This document shows positions 22,951 to 34,927 of a stretch of DNA of 64,000 nucleotides, one piece after another; positions within the stretch are counted from its first letter, which is position 1, and each line of letters begins with the position of its first letter. The notes under the pieces are model-generated. The model searched no databases. It was not told where the DNA came from and saw only the letters and a list, made by a program, of their open reading frames with translations. The stretch is from Owenia fusiformis. Lineage: Eukaryota; Annelida; Polychaeta; Sabellida; Oweniidae. Made by a program: the position numbers and the translations under genes. Where the stretch lies: positions 24,166,822 through 24,230,821 of the forward strand of contig CAIIXF020000008.1 of NCBI GenBank assembly GCA_903813345.2. The letters are read 5' to 3'.

Positions 22951-23860
22951 CTATAATTATCTACATGATATAAAAGCATCTTTTCAAGACTAATTATTAC
23001 TACGAACAAATGACATTCAATACCTCTTCCCAAATAATATCTTCTCATCATAAACAATATCAACATCTTTGTTGCCATTGTTACACTCGTTATATTGAAC
23101 CTGAACCTGATACGACTTGGATACATTTACCGAAGAGTACATAGAAAAAGACAAATATTTTTATAAACCCTAGAGATACATATATCGAAAGATATACAGG
23201 ACTCTCTAGGATGTAACCAATGTGAACGTTCAAGATAAGTTTCACTTTCGTAAATATATTGAAATACATACAAGAGCAATGAATCCGAGTTAGCCTGAGT
23301 CAATTGTCAGAGATAAAAGATTGCTTCAAGGACAACGTATTTCCAAAAATTAGTTTCTGAGTTCACACTTCGTATTATAATCCTAATATCATTAGATCGT
23401 TTTGAGTATAGACATCACTTCAACAAAAACAATCACAATGTTTAGATATGCCTCAAGCTACAAATCATATTAACGTCGTCATCATCATGAGCACCATCAG
23501 TCATCGTTGTCGCCAGAGTTATCGTCGTCATCTTGCACCTGAAAGTACAGTAATACATGTATGGGTGCACACCATCTTCTCTTCAACTTGCATGCATTAC
23601 AGACAACATTTGCATAATTTCAAACAGGCCTCGGTTCTGCTAAAAACTCCTGCCAAAGAACCCTACCTATTCGAACGAATTGGACTTATACATGTTAATA
23701 CGTATAGCCTGTAAAATAATATAACTCGTTAAAACTCAATCAACCAATGTTCTTTTGAGATAATGAGGGTGGTGTCGAATAAAAAAAATAATTAGAAATT
23801 AAAAAATATCGGACACAGATAAGACACAAATAAAATCATCGATAATCAAACTGAAGAGGT
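22951..23860. other. No gene seen
   Basis: An 88-codon plus frame (23448-23714) lacks any recognisable domain. Short CATCATCATGAGCACCATCA-type words at 23480 are the only local structure. Confidence 0.5.
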
Positions 23861-23862
23861 TT

Positions 23863-24796
23863 TACAGGGCGTTCAATAAGTACTGATAAAAATGCTGTAA
23901 CTTTTTATTTTTTCAGATATCTAACTAATTATTTTAGTGTGGATCGTTGAGTAATATACAGTGTGTCTAAAAAAATATGTTACACTTACAAAAAGTTCAA
24001 TATTTTTCATAATTTTGATTTTTCCCTAAAACATACTTTGGATATCAAAAGACAAATCTTTCTCGAATAATTTGACACCATTGAATTCAAAATCATCAAA
24101 ATAAAAATTGTTCCTCAGTCAATTGTTTGCGCACAAACTTGTCACAAATCAATGTCATTTCTAAATCATTATGAATAAAATGATGCGTGCAACCAAAATT
24201 TGAATTAGTCATGTCTGCAATTTTTCTGATAGTAATTCATTCAATAACTATATTGCATCAATCTGACTATGGGAAGTTACAGCTTTTGGTCACTCCTGTC
24301 TGGGTTCATCTTCAACTGACTTTCTCCCTATTTGAAATAGCAGAACCAATGATATATGCCAGGGATAGATATAGTGTCCTCCCCAAAACCTTCATTAATG
24401 TCCTTTGTTGCATCCTATTTTGATTAACTTATGGTTGCATGTATATAGAACTTGACGCTGCTTCTAATTTGATGAATATCATTGATATATTCTGTTCAGC
24501 AGCCATGTTAAGTGATGCCAAGGTATCTTAGTACCAGTGTGTATTACCCAACTGTCAAAATCGATTCAAAATAAAATTATTAATGACTGTTCACATTTGA
24601 AGTGGTTCTTTTGAAAAGATTTTCGTGCAGATCTAAACTACAGCGAACCATCTTAGGCTCCATCCAGTACCACCTTCCTGTTAGAGTGCATTCTTGTAAT
24701 TCTCACAGCACAATACTCAACAACGTTCAGTAGAAAAGTTAGTCAGAAATATAAAAAAATTCAGCAATTTTATCAGTATTTATTGAACGCCCTGTA
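23863..24796 (-). mobile_element. Mariner-like element with decayed transposase
   Basis: Inverted termini CAGGGCGTTCAATAAGTACT at 23865 and the matching end near 24794 (ATTTATTGAACGCCCTG), each flanked by TA (23863-23864 and 24795-24796). The arms match for about 35 bp. It is 930 bp long, shorter than an autonomous mariner (about 1.3 kb). A second terminus-like word (ACAGTGTGTCTAAAAA, 23958) lies inside, possibly the end of another nested element. Confidence 0.85.
24030..24506 (-). pseudogene. Mariner transposase N-terminal remnant
   Basis: On the minus strand an ATG at 24506 opens MAAEQN, like mariner transposase starts. Further on (24310-24415) the segment ATKDINEGFGEDTISI followed by HWFCYFK and a QLKMNPDR-like stretch matches the helix-turn-helix DNA-binding domain of mariner transposases. 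The frame has stops and shifts, and the DDD catalytic part is not recognisable, so an internal deletion removed it. Role in an intact copy: binding the terminal repeats and cut-and-paste at TA. Confidence 0.7.
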
Positions 24797-25555
24797 TATA
24801 GCTCTGATATGCAATATTTAGGCCTCTTGGATATAATCGCCTTTTAAAAATCGCTTAAAATACTTCCTTGCTGACGTCCTTACTTTCGAAGACGAACACT
24901 AATCCAAATTGTTATAATAAGGGTTCCTAAATACGTAGGAGTTTTTACATGATTTATAAAGATTTTGGTTACATCTAGATAAGTATATTAAGCCTATACC
25001 GAGTTATATAATTATTATAATTCGATAACCAGAGCCACTACAATATTATGTTTTAGATATGAAATGTCAAAATAAATTCTATGAATAAAAAATGATCAAC
25101 TTTGTGTTTGTGAAATACCATGAACCACAAAATACCATAGACGCGGATAAATAATTAGTTTTGCGCTTAGATACATATTGAATTGAATAAAAATACTCCG
25201 AATCGGCCGGGCGTCGTAGTAAATATCGGAGCAATGTGACCACGGTATCACCAGGCCTGTTCTAGGGGTATACGTGCTAGTTTAGAAGGCATTTATTTAA
25301 GGAATAAAGACCGATATTTTATAATTTATGGCGCAATGTATGACCAAAAATTATATTCTACTCATTGTTAAAAGACCGAAATCGCGTAGCAATTGCCAGA
25401 ATAAAATCTGAGGTCATATATTTGACATTAATCATGAAATCAATTCTAATATGATAGACAGACAAGAAAAACAATTATTACCACCTTACCGGTCCTATTC
25501 TAGGGTTATGAGTGCTAGTTTAGAAGGCATTTATTTTACTATATCAACATGAGCA
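24797..25555. other. No gene; two copies of a short dispersed repeat
   Basis: CTAGTTTAGAAGGCATTTATTT preceded by a TGTTCTAGGGGTATACG-type word occurs near 25255-25300 and 25490-25540. A reverse copy lies near 7925-7975. Nothing coding. Confidence 0.5.
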
Positions 25556-25579
25556 GTTACGTCATATTGGCGGGCCATA

Positions 25580-26008
25580 TTGCCGGTCAATAAATAAGGG
25601 TTATGTACTGGGAGGTTTTGGATATGGGGTTTATCCAGAGGGAGATATGCATATCTACCTGAGGGACCGTAGGGACTGATGGTAGATGTGCATATCTCAC
25701 GAGGAATGAACCCAATATCCAAACCGACCGTACATAACTGCTTTATCCTATACCAAGTAGAGTTTTCAGGAGCATATGGCCATTTCAATAGTACAAGGTG
25801 TGAAAATAAACAAATCATTCATATGCAAAGTCATTTTATTGCATTACCGGAAGCGGGAAGATATGCACCGGAAGCGGGAAGATATGCACCGAAGCGGGAG
25901 ATATGGCGGGAGATTTGGAGGTTCTGGATACGGAAACCTCAAAATCAGGATACGGGATATATATTACCAACTTATCTTCCTAAAACTCTACTTGGTATAG
26001 GATAATGC
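25580..26008. repeat. Foldback repeat, copy 1 (GGTTATGTACTGGGAGG family)
   Basis: It starts GGGTTATGTACTGGGAGGTT and passes through GACCGTACATAACTG. It contains an inverted pair CTTTATCCTATACCAAGTAG (about 25741) and CTACTTGGTATAGGATAA (about 25987). Inside the hairpin is a short tandem repeat (GGAAGCGGGAAGATATGCACC, three decaying copies, 25849-25905). A second copy with the same architecture but different hairpin sequence is at 48568-49045. The 108- and 95-codon frames here are not supported as genes. Confidence 0.65.
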
Positions 26009-28342
26009 ATTTTACAATCGGCAATTTTCCAGCTGTACCTTATGACGTTTTCATCTGGGGTTTTGTAGTGACTTATTCCGTCCCTATTAATAAATGGAGG
26101 GCATCAATGATAACACCTCTCAACCAAATGCTCCAATTTACTTGACCCACACAAAAGCAATATCCAAAAACAATTATGTATATCATGATATCATGAGAGG
26201 TACGAGTGGTCGCACTTTATACGACCTTTCAAACGTTATTGGGGTGGGGGGGGGCATACTCACTCTTGATTTGTGATGTGCCAGCTTTCAGAAGCATCAC
26301 AGACAACTGTAGCCTTTCCCGTCTTGGGTCGGTCGCTTTTGCTTTTGGGTGCGTTGCTGAGACTTATTAGACCTGACGCATTCGTTATAATATGTTTCTA
26401 AATTCAACTGTGCTTCAAGTACGAGGCTGAACACGGAAACCGATTCTGTACAAGTGTAAGTTCAATTCACTCCAGGGAGTGTATTCAGTTGTTATATGTT
26501 ACGTACATGTTCATTGATGCGTGCTAAATGTTCGAGCTTGTTCGGTCAACCTGTCCTTGAATGTAATACATACTGTATAATCATTGTGAACATAAAAACT
26601 CTTTTAGTCTTTAGTGTCCTAAACATTGTACCCCTAATTAACAAAACATTCTAGATTGAGCATGTATTTTTGAAGTTATTGATTATATCAATCATACGAG
26701 TGTACGAAATAAACGTATCAAACAAAAAGCATCCATCGTTGACACACACATTCCGTGAACACTCAAATTAATCAATTTGATGCTTCAAGCAAGGTTGACA
26801 TATAGAGATTTTGTTGGGACCGCCCTCAGTGATGTTTCAATACTAATATTATCTAAACGATGTTCAATCAACAAAGACCATATCAATATGTTTCTTTTCT
26901 GGAATATATTGATGGCAATTTCTTTCCCAATTTGTATATTACCTTGAAGTTAATTATGTCTGAAATCTGACAAAAAGTGCGAGGCGTATTTTTCATACGC
27001 TCTCTACATCTTTCACATTTACACAAAGAGTACACTAAAGGTAACCAGAACAGAGCGTAGTGAACGTTATATAAAAATTGGAAAATGAAGTAGCCGACTT
27101 ATTTTTTATTTTTAAAAAGTAAGTCACTGGATTTTCTCGTTTTCATACATTTTATAAACGAAATATTGTCCACACTCTTTTTTCGCTACAATAGTGCAGT
27201 CTTTATGCAAAACTGAAAGTTGTAGACAACATTGGAAAGAGGTCCATATTTGAAAGTAATGTGTGGCTTCGTTAAAATTAGACTGTATAAAAATTCCCAA
27301 AAAACACATCTACCTTAAAGTTGCTTGAGAGATTAAGAAAGTGTTTCCATGACTAACTTGGGGTCTGTTTTGAGAGAAAGTCCCTGAAATTAGAAATTCA
27401 CAAAAATCGAGGGGATCACATTCTGCTCAATTTTGTTCATGACATTGCTAATGCGCATAAACATTACTAAGTACACCATGCAACACCGTTGTGTTACAAT
27501 GTAGGTACATACAATTAATGTAGTTACGTGTACAATACATAATACAACTTAATATCTTTAACGAGCAGGTTAGACTCTTCCATACTTTTTTAAAAACTTT
27601 TCAAAAGCAGTACTAGTTTTAATATGTATTCAGTCATAAATCACGTCAACACAACCAACGTGCAATATTTTGACAGACGTTGTCACCCATTAATGTCTAA
27701 ACCTGTCATGAGCACGTACAATCAAAATATTTGTGCGTCAATCAAGCCGTGAAAATAAGCAACCAATATCAAAATATAAGAAAGCCCAAGATACATTGTA
27801 TTTGTAAAAAAGGGAACGTTACATAATGTCAGGTTCATATTTGCTGCGATTCATCGGTCGGCCCTCGGCCGATTGAGTATTTTGTTTCAAACAAATACAA
27901 TTTTGAACAAAACACTCAATCGGCCAGACACCTATGTGACCCAGCCATAACGTGGGCTAATTGTCGCGAAATGGTTGTTCTAGCTAACTGTGATATAAAT
28001 GCTAATTGCATATATTTTGTAATCTCTCAATTTATAACATGTTAGGCTATGTCAGATATGTGTCAGCGTAAAATATTAAATCGACTCCTGTATGATATAT
28101 ATAGGTCACGTCTCACAAGGCTTATACGTTATCTCAAATCCAGCCTTTAAATTGAAACAACTTTTACAAATATTTGAGGGAAAATTCGGTATGCAGCTTT
28201 TACAACATGTGCTCGACCCTTACTGCTGTACAAATTGAAGTGCGGTGTTTCTGCTTGCAATGGGTGTATGCCTACATGCATTAAAAACTGTTGTACATTG
28301 TAGGGAGAAGTGTTAGTTTAAACAAGTCAGCCAATGGAAGTA
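26009..28342. other. Mostly featureless non-coding stretch
   Basis: No frame above 61 codons with any support. The only repeat is 27835-27945, which shares the CGGTCGG..CGGCCGATTGAGTAT arms of the 18283-18410 palindrome. A 9-base G run lies near 26245-26254. Confidence 0.5.
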
Positions 28343-28865
28343 CTAGTGCCAGGCCTGTCAACTGTCCCGCAATTTGCGTATTTGTCACGCATTTGCTGAA
28401 GAATTTGAAGTCACGCCAGTTATTTTGCGTGACAGAAAATGTCACGCAAATACGCATTTTACCTGGTAATTGTCAAGCAAAATTATTGCTGTAGAAAAAT
28501 TTCTAAAAAAGTCGTCCTCACAGCAAAAATACGAACGCCGAAAAAAATTGTACGCATTCCGTTCGGACTTTTCACGCGAATTACGTATATATGTCACGCA
28601 TTTCGTTCGAAATTCTTTGTACCTACCCCCCCCCCCCCCCCCCCCCCCCCCCCGTTGACGGATGTTTGAAACGCGAGCGTAGCGACCGCGAAAAATTTGA
28701 GGTGTTCAAAATTTGGCAAGATGTAATAAAATTTAAAACAAGGTGTTCAAAATTTGGATGAAGGTGTTCAGATTTGGACCAAGGTGTCCACATTTTGAGG
28801 GGAGGTGTTCAACATTTCCACGTCACTCATGTTAGGTGTTCCCAAGTTGACAGGCCTGCTAGTGC
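28343..28865. mobile_element. hAT-like non-autonomous element
   Basis: Termini CAGGCCTGTCAACT at 28350 and AGTTGACAGGCCTG ending at 28858. The 7-base CTAGTGC is duplicated on both sides (28343-28349 and 28859-28865); hAT elements usually duplicate 8 bp, so one base may have changed. CAGGCCTGTCAAC-type ends are characteristic of hAT. The left half is rich in TCACGCA words. The right half holds five ~28 bp repeats of GGTGTTCAAAATTTGG. A 28-base C run divides them. No transposase is encoded. Confidence 0.85.
28626..28653. repeat. Poly-C tract of 28 bases
   Basis: An uninterrupted C homopolymer inside the hAT-like element. It makes proline-run open frames that are not genes, and its exact length may be a sequencing estimate. 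Confidence 0.9.
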
Positions 28866-30700
28866 TGTAACTCGACTAAAAACTAGCCATCATAATTACA
28901 AATAAAATTCATCTATGGTCATTACCCCATAACAAATCGTGGGAATACTAAAATAAATTGAAATGTATCAGGTCTTATCACTATACAAGAAATGTATTTT
29001 ATTGCGTTTGAGTCACGTAGTACGAATTAGCAAGAAAATGATTTCTATTTGGTCGTTTAACGTTATGAAAATAGAACGGTAATTGTAAATGCAGTATTAC
29101 TGAGTGAACGGTGTATGTATTAGTGAATAAGATCACTTAGGCTCTAAGCGGCGAGATAAACTAAGTCTATGTCTTTAAAATGTTTATGAAAATTTTTCGG
29201 ACAAACCTTTTTCCTTATAACCTCAATTGTTTAGGATTTCAAAGATTTTTAGCATCATGTTGTCAACAGAATAATAATGGGCATTAATGAATTTGTGATG
29301 CTAAAGATAGAAAAGGTTTTACAGGTGGTCGGAAAGTTTTTAATTTTGAAATGCGATTTGTTATTACTACGTTATCGAGAAAGCTTATCAATTGTCCATT
29401 ATAAACATTTTTGTATATTGTCCAGCGGCGACACAGCCGCAGAGCCACATTTTGGCAACCAGCATGTATTATACGATAACATTATTGTATGTAAATAATA
29501 CACTCGGTTTTTCTGCAGCAGCCGCAGAGCCACATCCTAGTTAATGTTATGTTTCTTAAGTGAAGGTTAGAATAGAAATCTCATACTTAACTTGAAAGGC
29601 GACTACGTCAACCGCAGATCAATTTACTCCCCAGTCACATTTGTCGCACAGTGGCCGTAAGTAGACCGCAGATCAATTATATCAGTGAAGGGAAGCCGTA
29701 GATTTTATAACTCGGAGTTACAATATTTGTTAATTTCTGCGGTCCCCGTAGAAATCAACAGGCCGTACATAGCCAGACCGCATAAAGGTCATTTCATTGC
29801 AATCCGTTCAAATCGTTAGCTCAGCTACAAAAAATTGATTGACTAGTCTAAACGTATGATACATAAATGAGAGCTAAGAAAAAAGCGCAAGAAAAAACAG
29901 TGAAATGTACTTGAAGTGGCGATTGTGTTTTCTGCTTACCAGTTACCCAGCTCTAATAGTGCGATATAAGGTGACTTGATTATGCAGATGAGAAGACCCC
30001 ATTGGTTTCCCGGTCAAACAATCAAAACAGACGGGGACAAGCTTTGTTTGAACTGTTACTATCAGACTATAGATCTATCTAGTATTTATTTGTTTCGTGA
30101 CCAGAAATCCACTTTACTATAGGGAATATATTCCGTTATAAAGATAGATTGTTTTCACTTACCAATCATTCACTAACATGTGCTGTCATATTCAGCTCTG
30201 GCCTTCATTTCAAATAGGGGAAGGGTAACCCCCACACTGAATAAATTCAAAGTTCGCGCACCCTTCTTTTTCATCAATGATGATAGAACAGTTTACGATA
30301 AAAGGCCGAACGCAGAAAACATTGAAATTACGAACGCGGTACGTTCGGGGTATTTCTCTCGGCCTTGGAATTACTTAAGAAAAATAGACCATCCATAGAC
30401 GACATGGCAACGACATCTAATTTTCGTCGAGTGAATCATTTCCAAAGATAATCAATTTTAAGAGAAAATTGCACATAATGGTTTTGCGAGACGACCTCTA
30501 TCTAACACAAGTAAAATTCTACTAAAGAGATCGCTCAAAAATGTTGAAAAAATGTAACCATTTTTCTCATCAATTTTAAGACATACTTCTCATGGATCGA
30601 ATCACGATTTCTTTACAGAAAATAAGACTTTGCTTTATTATGTGGTTACGATATATGTTATTTTGCTGCTTAAAAAACGTTAAGTCATTCTATTTACGCA
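28866..30700. other. No gene seen; short recurring words
   Basis: GCCGCAGAGCCACAT occurs at about 29432 and 29521, and GACCGCAGATCAATT-like words at 29616 and 29668. Two 72-73-codon frames (29277-29498 and 30180-30398) have no recognisable domain. Confidence 0.45.
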
Positions 30701-30714
30701 CTGAAAAACGGTAC

Positions 30715-31645
30715 AAAATATAAGATGGAATTTCATCGCTTCGCCAAAAAAGTTCTACAAAATGCGTTTTTCATAATTCAACAATAATATTTTAGAATAT
30801 AAAAATTCATCACACCTCCGATATTGTCTGAAAATTCCATAATGATCGTGTAGAAAATAAAAAAGTTGTACTCATCTAAAAAGCTCTCTCTATCGAGCCT
30901 CTTCTTTTTGCTTTATCGTCAGATTTTATGAGATTTTCATATTGAAAGTCAAAATGTATAATAGAAGTGACAATTAAGTTGGGGACGAAAAAAACTTTTA
31001 TATTCAGATCACCATCTTGGTGGATGGACTCTCATAGTGTTTCAGTTATGGGGTTCTACTATTAGACACATATGTTCCTTACGTAATGACGCTTACGTTT
31101 TCTAATAATACAAAACAAGCTTGGATAGGCAAGCAGTTTGGAAATATTAGGCACGCAGTTTGGGAAATACATGTGAATATAGGCTCGCAGTTTGACAAGA
31201 AAAATGTTTAAATCACGTTTATGGCGTATTATCGTTTTGAACATAAACTATGCTGCTTTAATCAGATGGAGTGATCCTATATATTCCAGCATACACAGAC
31301 ACAATGGCTGAATAAACGGCAAATGACGATAAAAAGACATAGATATAACTTTACACTGTAAATTTTGAACACAGAAGTTACTTAAGACCCTTATATTGAG
31401 ATAACTAGGTTTACATCGGGAACAACATTGAGTACTATGAGTAAATTAAGTTCATCTTCACAGAATGGTACTATCTTTAGAACGAGACTAACCTTGTATT
31501 TTTCGTATTTTGGCTCTTTTTGGGAGTCGTGTCCTCCCCGTCTTCCATTTTGAAATATGCGCGCAGTTTGTCAGAGTTTCAAACTGCGTGCCTAGTAGGC
31601 ACGCTGCTTGACATTGGCATCGTGGTTCTATTTCTGCGATCCGAG
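30715..31645 (-). repeat. Uninterrupted inverted copy of the 10.5/16.3 kb repeat
   Basis: Its reverse complement begins with GCCAATGTCAAGCAGCGTGCC, has several CAAACTGCG(C/T)GCCTA words (three between 31130 and 31195), and ends with AGGCTCGATAGAGAGAGC and TTTTTGGCGAAGCG. The same blocks, in the same order, flank the LINE at 10.9-16.1 kb. A 60-codon minus frame (31062-31244) has no known domain. Confidence 0.65.
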
Positions 31646-31877
31646 TCAGAGTATGACGTGATTATATAGCGACACTTCCCAGGCATCAATTTTAAGGCAT
31701 CAATGACGTCATTGATACATAACAATGGCGGCATCCGCAGCGATCCAGATATGGGTATTTTGAACTTGAATTATATGTTATTTCAAACACGATATGTCCA
31801 ATGGGTGAGCTGAAGTGATAGATGATGGTTATAAGTAGTCAGCGTGTAAATTAGAACATGAAACTTCTCATTCCCTT

Positions 31878-33175
31878 TAACCCACAGATGACTCAGGGCT
31901 GAACCATGCACGACGTGGACAGATGCTCGCATCTTTATGTGCAAGGAGGTGGTGGCAATTTGGAGGGGTATAGGATGTATTCTTGCAAGAGTATGAGTAT
32001 GAACACTTTACTGTCTATGCCACACCTGTCACACCTTCTTCCAATAGCCCCTATGCCCATTGTACTGACTTTTGCAATGTTTGAAACTTGGGTCCCAGCT
32101 GAATTTTGCCCCACTTTGCAAAACTAATGATTATTCCGCCAGAGATGACTCCCTGTGAATGAATGATATTCCATTGCAAAGAGGAGTAATTTGACTTTTT
32201 GGAACATTGAATGAAAAGGATGCAGTCAGCATTGGTTTTATGTTTTCTTCCAATATTGCATCGGGCTCCGAACTCTGACTTTTGCGATGTTTATAACTTG
32301 GCCCCAAGCCAAGATGACTCCCTGTGAATGAATGATATTCCATTGCAAAGAGGAGTAATTTGACTTTTTGGAACATTGAATGAAAAGGATGCAGTCAGCA
32401 TTGGTTTTATGTTTTCTTCCAATATTGCATCGGGCTCCGAACTCCGACTTTTGCGATGTTTATAACTTGGCCCCAAGCTAATTTTGGCCCACTTTGCAAA
32501 TGGAATGATTACTCGCTCAACCATGACCAAATATCAATGAATGATATATCATTGTAAAGAGGAGACACGTGGCATTATGGTGCATTGAATGAAATCAATG
32601 CTGTTATCACTGGTTTTGTGCTTTTCCGAGATAACAATCTGTTGCGTTTATTTATTTTATTTTATGTACCATAAAGCCATGCATCTCCTCTTTCCAATGG
32701 TATATCATTCGTTGATATTGGGCCGTGGTTGAGCGAGTAATCATTCATTTTGCAAAGCAGGCCAAAATTAGCTTGGGACCAAGTTATAAACATCGCAAAA
32801 GTCAGTGTACGGGGCCTAATGCAATATAGGAAGAAAACATAAAACCAATGGTGACTGCATCCTTTTCACTCAATGTACCGAAAATCCAACTTAGTCCTCT
32901 TTGCAATGGAATGTCATTCATTCACACGGAGTCATGGATGGCCGAATAATCATTAATTTCACAAAGTCGGGCAAAATTCAGCTCGGACCCAAGTTTTTAA
33001 AATGGGCTATTGGAAAAACGTGTGACAGGTTTGGCATAGAGAATAAAGTGTTCATACTCATATTCCTGCAAGAATACATCCTATTCCTATACCCCTCCAA
33101 ATTGCCACCACTTCTTTGCACACAAAGATGCGCTCATCTCTCAATGTCATGCATGGTTTAGGCCTGCGCCATATG
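31878..33175. repeat. Modular foldback family, complete palindromic copy
   Basis: The left arm (31878-32640) and right arm (32690-33175) are inverted copies about a centre near 32660. From the outside inward come an end block (GGGTATAGGATGTATTCTTG / TTGGAGG), module C (CTCTTTGCAATGGAATATC, GCATCCTTTTC) and module B (TCTCCTCTTTACAATG, GATAACAGCATTGATTTC). In the left arm module C is tandemly duplicated (32141-32307 and 32308-32470, nearly identical). Frames of 79-86 codons here, including matching ones at 32131-32376 and 32291-32530, arise from the duplication. Confidence 0.75.
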
Positions 33176-33189
33176 AGGGTTAAGGGGGA

Positions 33190-33440
33190 GAACAGCAGCC
33201 CGTTAAGGCAAATCTTTCTCGAAGTTTGCAATATCTGGTGGAGAAACGGTTAACACTCTGCTCCTGAGATAGCTCCAAAAGAAAAAGTCATCACGCTTCT
33301 GGTTAGAAGGACTTCCATTAGCACTTAGCCCTTGCACTGAGTTTTGCAATATCTGAAACTTGGTCCAGAGCCGACTTTGACCCACTGTGCAAACGGAAGG
33401 ATTTCTCATCCAACAAAAATCTGTCATGAAAGATCCTATC
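33190..33440 (-). repeat. Module A, inverted copy
   Basis: The reverse complement of the 9690-9935 sequence: GCAATATCTGGTGGAG, GAGATAGCTCCAAAAGAAAAAG, GACCCACTGTGCAAA, GGATTTCTCA. It directly follows the palindrome to its left. The 107-codon minus frame 33203-33526 is not supported as a gene. Confidence 0.7.
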
Positions 33441-33747
33441 ATGTTTCGTCTTTCTCCGAACAACATCATTTTGCAACAGCAGCAATGCCATTTCACATGA
33501 TATGAATAGCCTTTTAATCCGTTCATGGATGACGTATTATTATGACGTCAAGGTCAAATTTGAATGGATTATTTATCAACGAAGAAGCGCAATGCGATGC
33601 CCATACGCACAGATCGTAACTAATTTGTTCAAATTGATAGCATATGAAAATAGAAAATCAGTGAATTACTATTTAATCCACGATGCTTTAAATTCTTCAA
33701 AAACGAATAAACTAAATTGGATCGTGATCGTCTACATAGCCTATACA
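33441..33747. other. No gene seen
   Basis: A 90-codon plus frame (33502-33774) lacks domain support. The word TGACGTCA-like TATGACGTCAAGG is present at 33540 but without promoter context. Confidence 0.4.
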
Positions 33748-34215
33748 GGGTGTATCAAAAAACGCAACAAGTAGTTATCTCGTAAAATCACAAAACTAGT
33801 GATGACTACATCAATTTCATTCAATGTACCATGAAGCCACGTCTCTCCTCTTTGCAATGATATGTCATTCATTCACATGTGATAATGGTTGGGTGAGAAA
33901 TCCTTCCATTTGCACAGTGGGTCAAAATCGGCTCTGCGCCAAGTTTTAGATATTGAAAAAATCAGTGATAATAATTATTCGGCCAGAAATGACTCCCTGT
34001 GAATGAGTGATATTCCATTGCAAAGAGGAGTAATTTGGCTTTTTGGTACATTTAATGAAAAGGATGCAGTCAGCATTGGTTTTATGTTTTCTTCCAATAT
34101 TGCATCGGGCTCCGTACACTGACTTTTGCGATGTTTATAACTTGGTACAAAGCTAATTTCGGCCCATTACAAATGGAATGATTACTCGCCCAACCATGAC
34201 CAAATATCAATGAAT
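33748..34215. repeat. Modules A (+) and C/B (-); left arm of a foldback split by the DIRS element
   Basis: 33748-33965 is an intact module A, providing the empty site for the 8820-9685 insertion. 33975-34215 is module C then B in reverse, ending CCAAATATCAATGAAT, where the DIRS element interrupts. The arm resumes at about 40923 with GAATGATATATCATTG. The continuous sequence is present at 32530-32560. Confidence 0.8.
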
Positions 34216-34326
34216 AGCTATTTATGTTCGGTGGAGCGGAACGCAGTGTAGCGACTTGACATAGTTGCTTCAGACAGCGATGACGATAAATATATCAAAA
34301 AATGCGTTAAAGAAGCTTCCATTAAA

Positions 34327-34605
34327 TTGCAAAAGTCAAGGTCAAATAACAAAAAATCTGGGCGAGGTTCTTATCGTTTTAGGGGCAACAACAGGCAAAT
34401 CCAGCCAAGCCTTTATCACGGGAGATACGGCACGGCCAACAATACGTCATGGTTCGACAACCGACGTGCAGGGCAGTTCGGAAAAGGAACACAACGTCAG
34501 CCAAGAACGTCCGATATATGCTTTTCCTGTGGGGAGACAGGACATTGGAGAAACGAGTGCCCAGGTCAAGGTCAATTCAGCGGCAGCAATCGCTTCAACA
34601 AGTAA
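34327..34605 (+). pseudogene. DIRS gag-like protein with CCHC zinc knuckle (partial)
   Basis: About 92 codons, Arg/Gly/Asn/Gln-rich, ending in a single CX2CX4HX4C knuckle (CFSCGETGHWRNEC). This motif binds single-stranded RNA in retroelement Gag proteins. The upstream part is in a different frame (34265-34330), so a longer gag may be broken at its start. It precedes the RT frame by about 150 bp, as expected in this group. Confidence 0.7.
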
Positions 34606-34927
34606 TTAAAGGCGTCGTAGATAAGTTAAGTATAGTACAATCTAGCGATTTGTTCAATCCTTCAAACTCAGATTTCGAACGTCTTGGTTCAAAGTTACTT
34701 GTAAAGGGTAATTTAAAACGAAACGAGTCATTTTGAAAATATTTAAAATTATTTGAAAAATAATCAATCTGCTTTGAAAAATGTCACGTTTGTTAATGAG
34801 GCCATTAGGGATTTGGTAATATTAGGGTGTGTAACAGAAGTAGACGAACCTCCTTACATAGTTAATCCCTTGACGGTAGCTACAAGCTCTACAGGTAAGC
34901 AGAGGTTGGTATTGGATTTAAGGCATA

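Noticed and set aside
26260-26470. Minus-strand possible exon ending at GTGAGT.
   Set aside because: Frames upstream contain stops and no partner exon or domain is visible.
28439-28669. Frames ending in a proline run.
   Set aside because: The run is the poly-C tract; the frames lie in a non-autonomous transposon.
32131-32530. Two matching frames with SYKHRKS...EPDAILEEN repeats suggesting a repeat protein.
   Set aside because: Both copies come from the tandemly duplicated module C; other copies of the module have stops in that frame.
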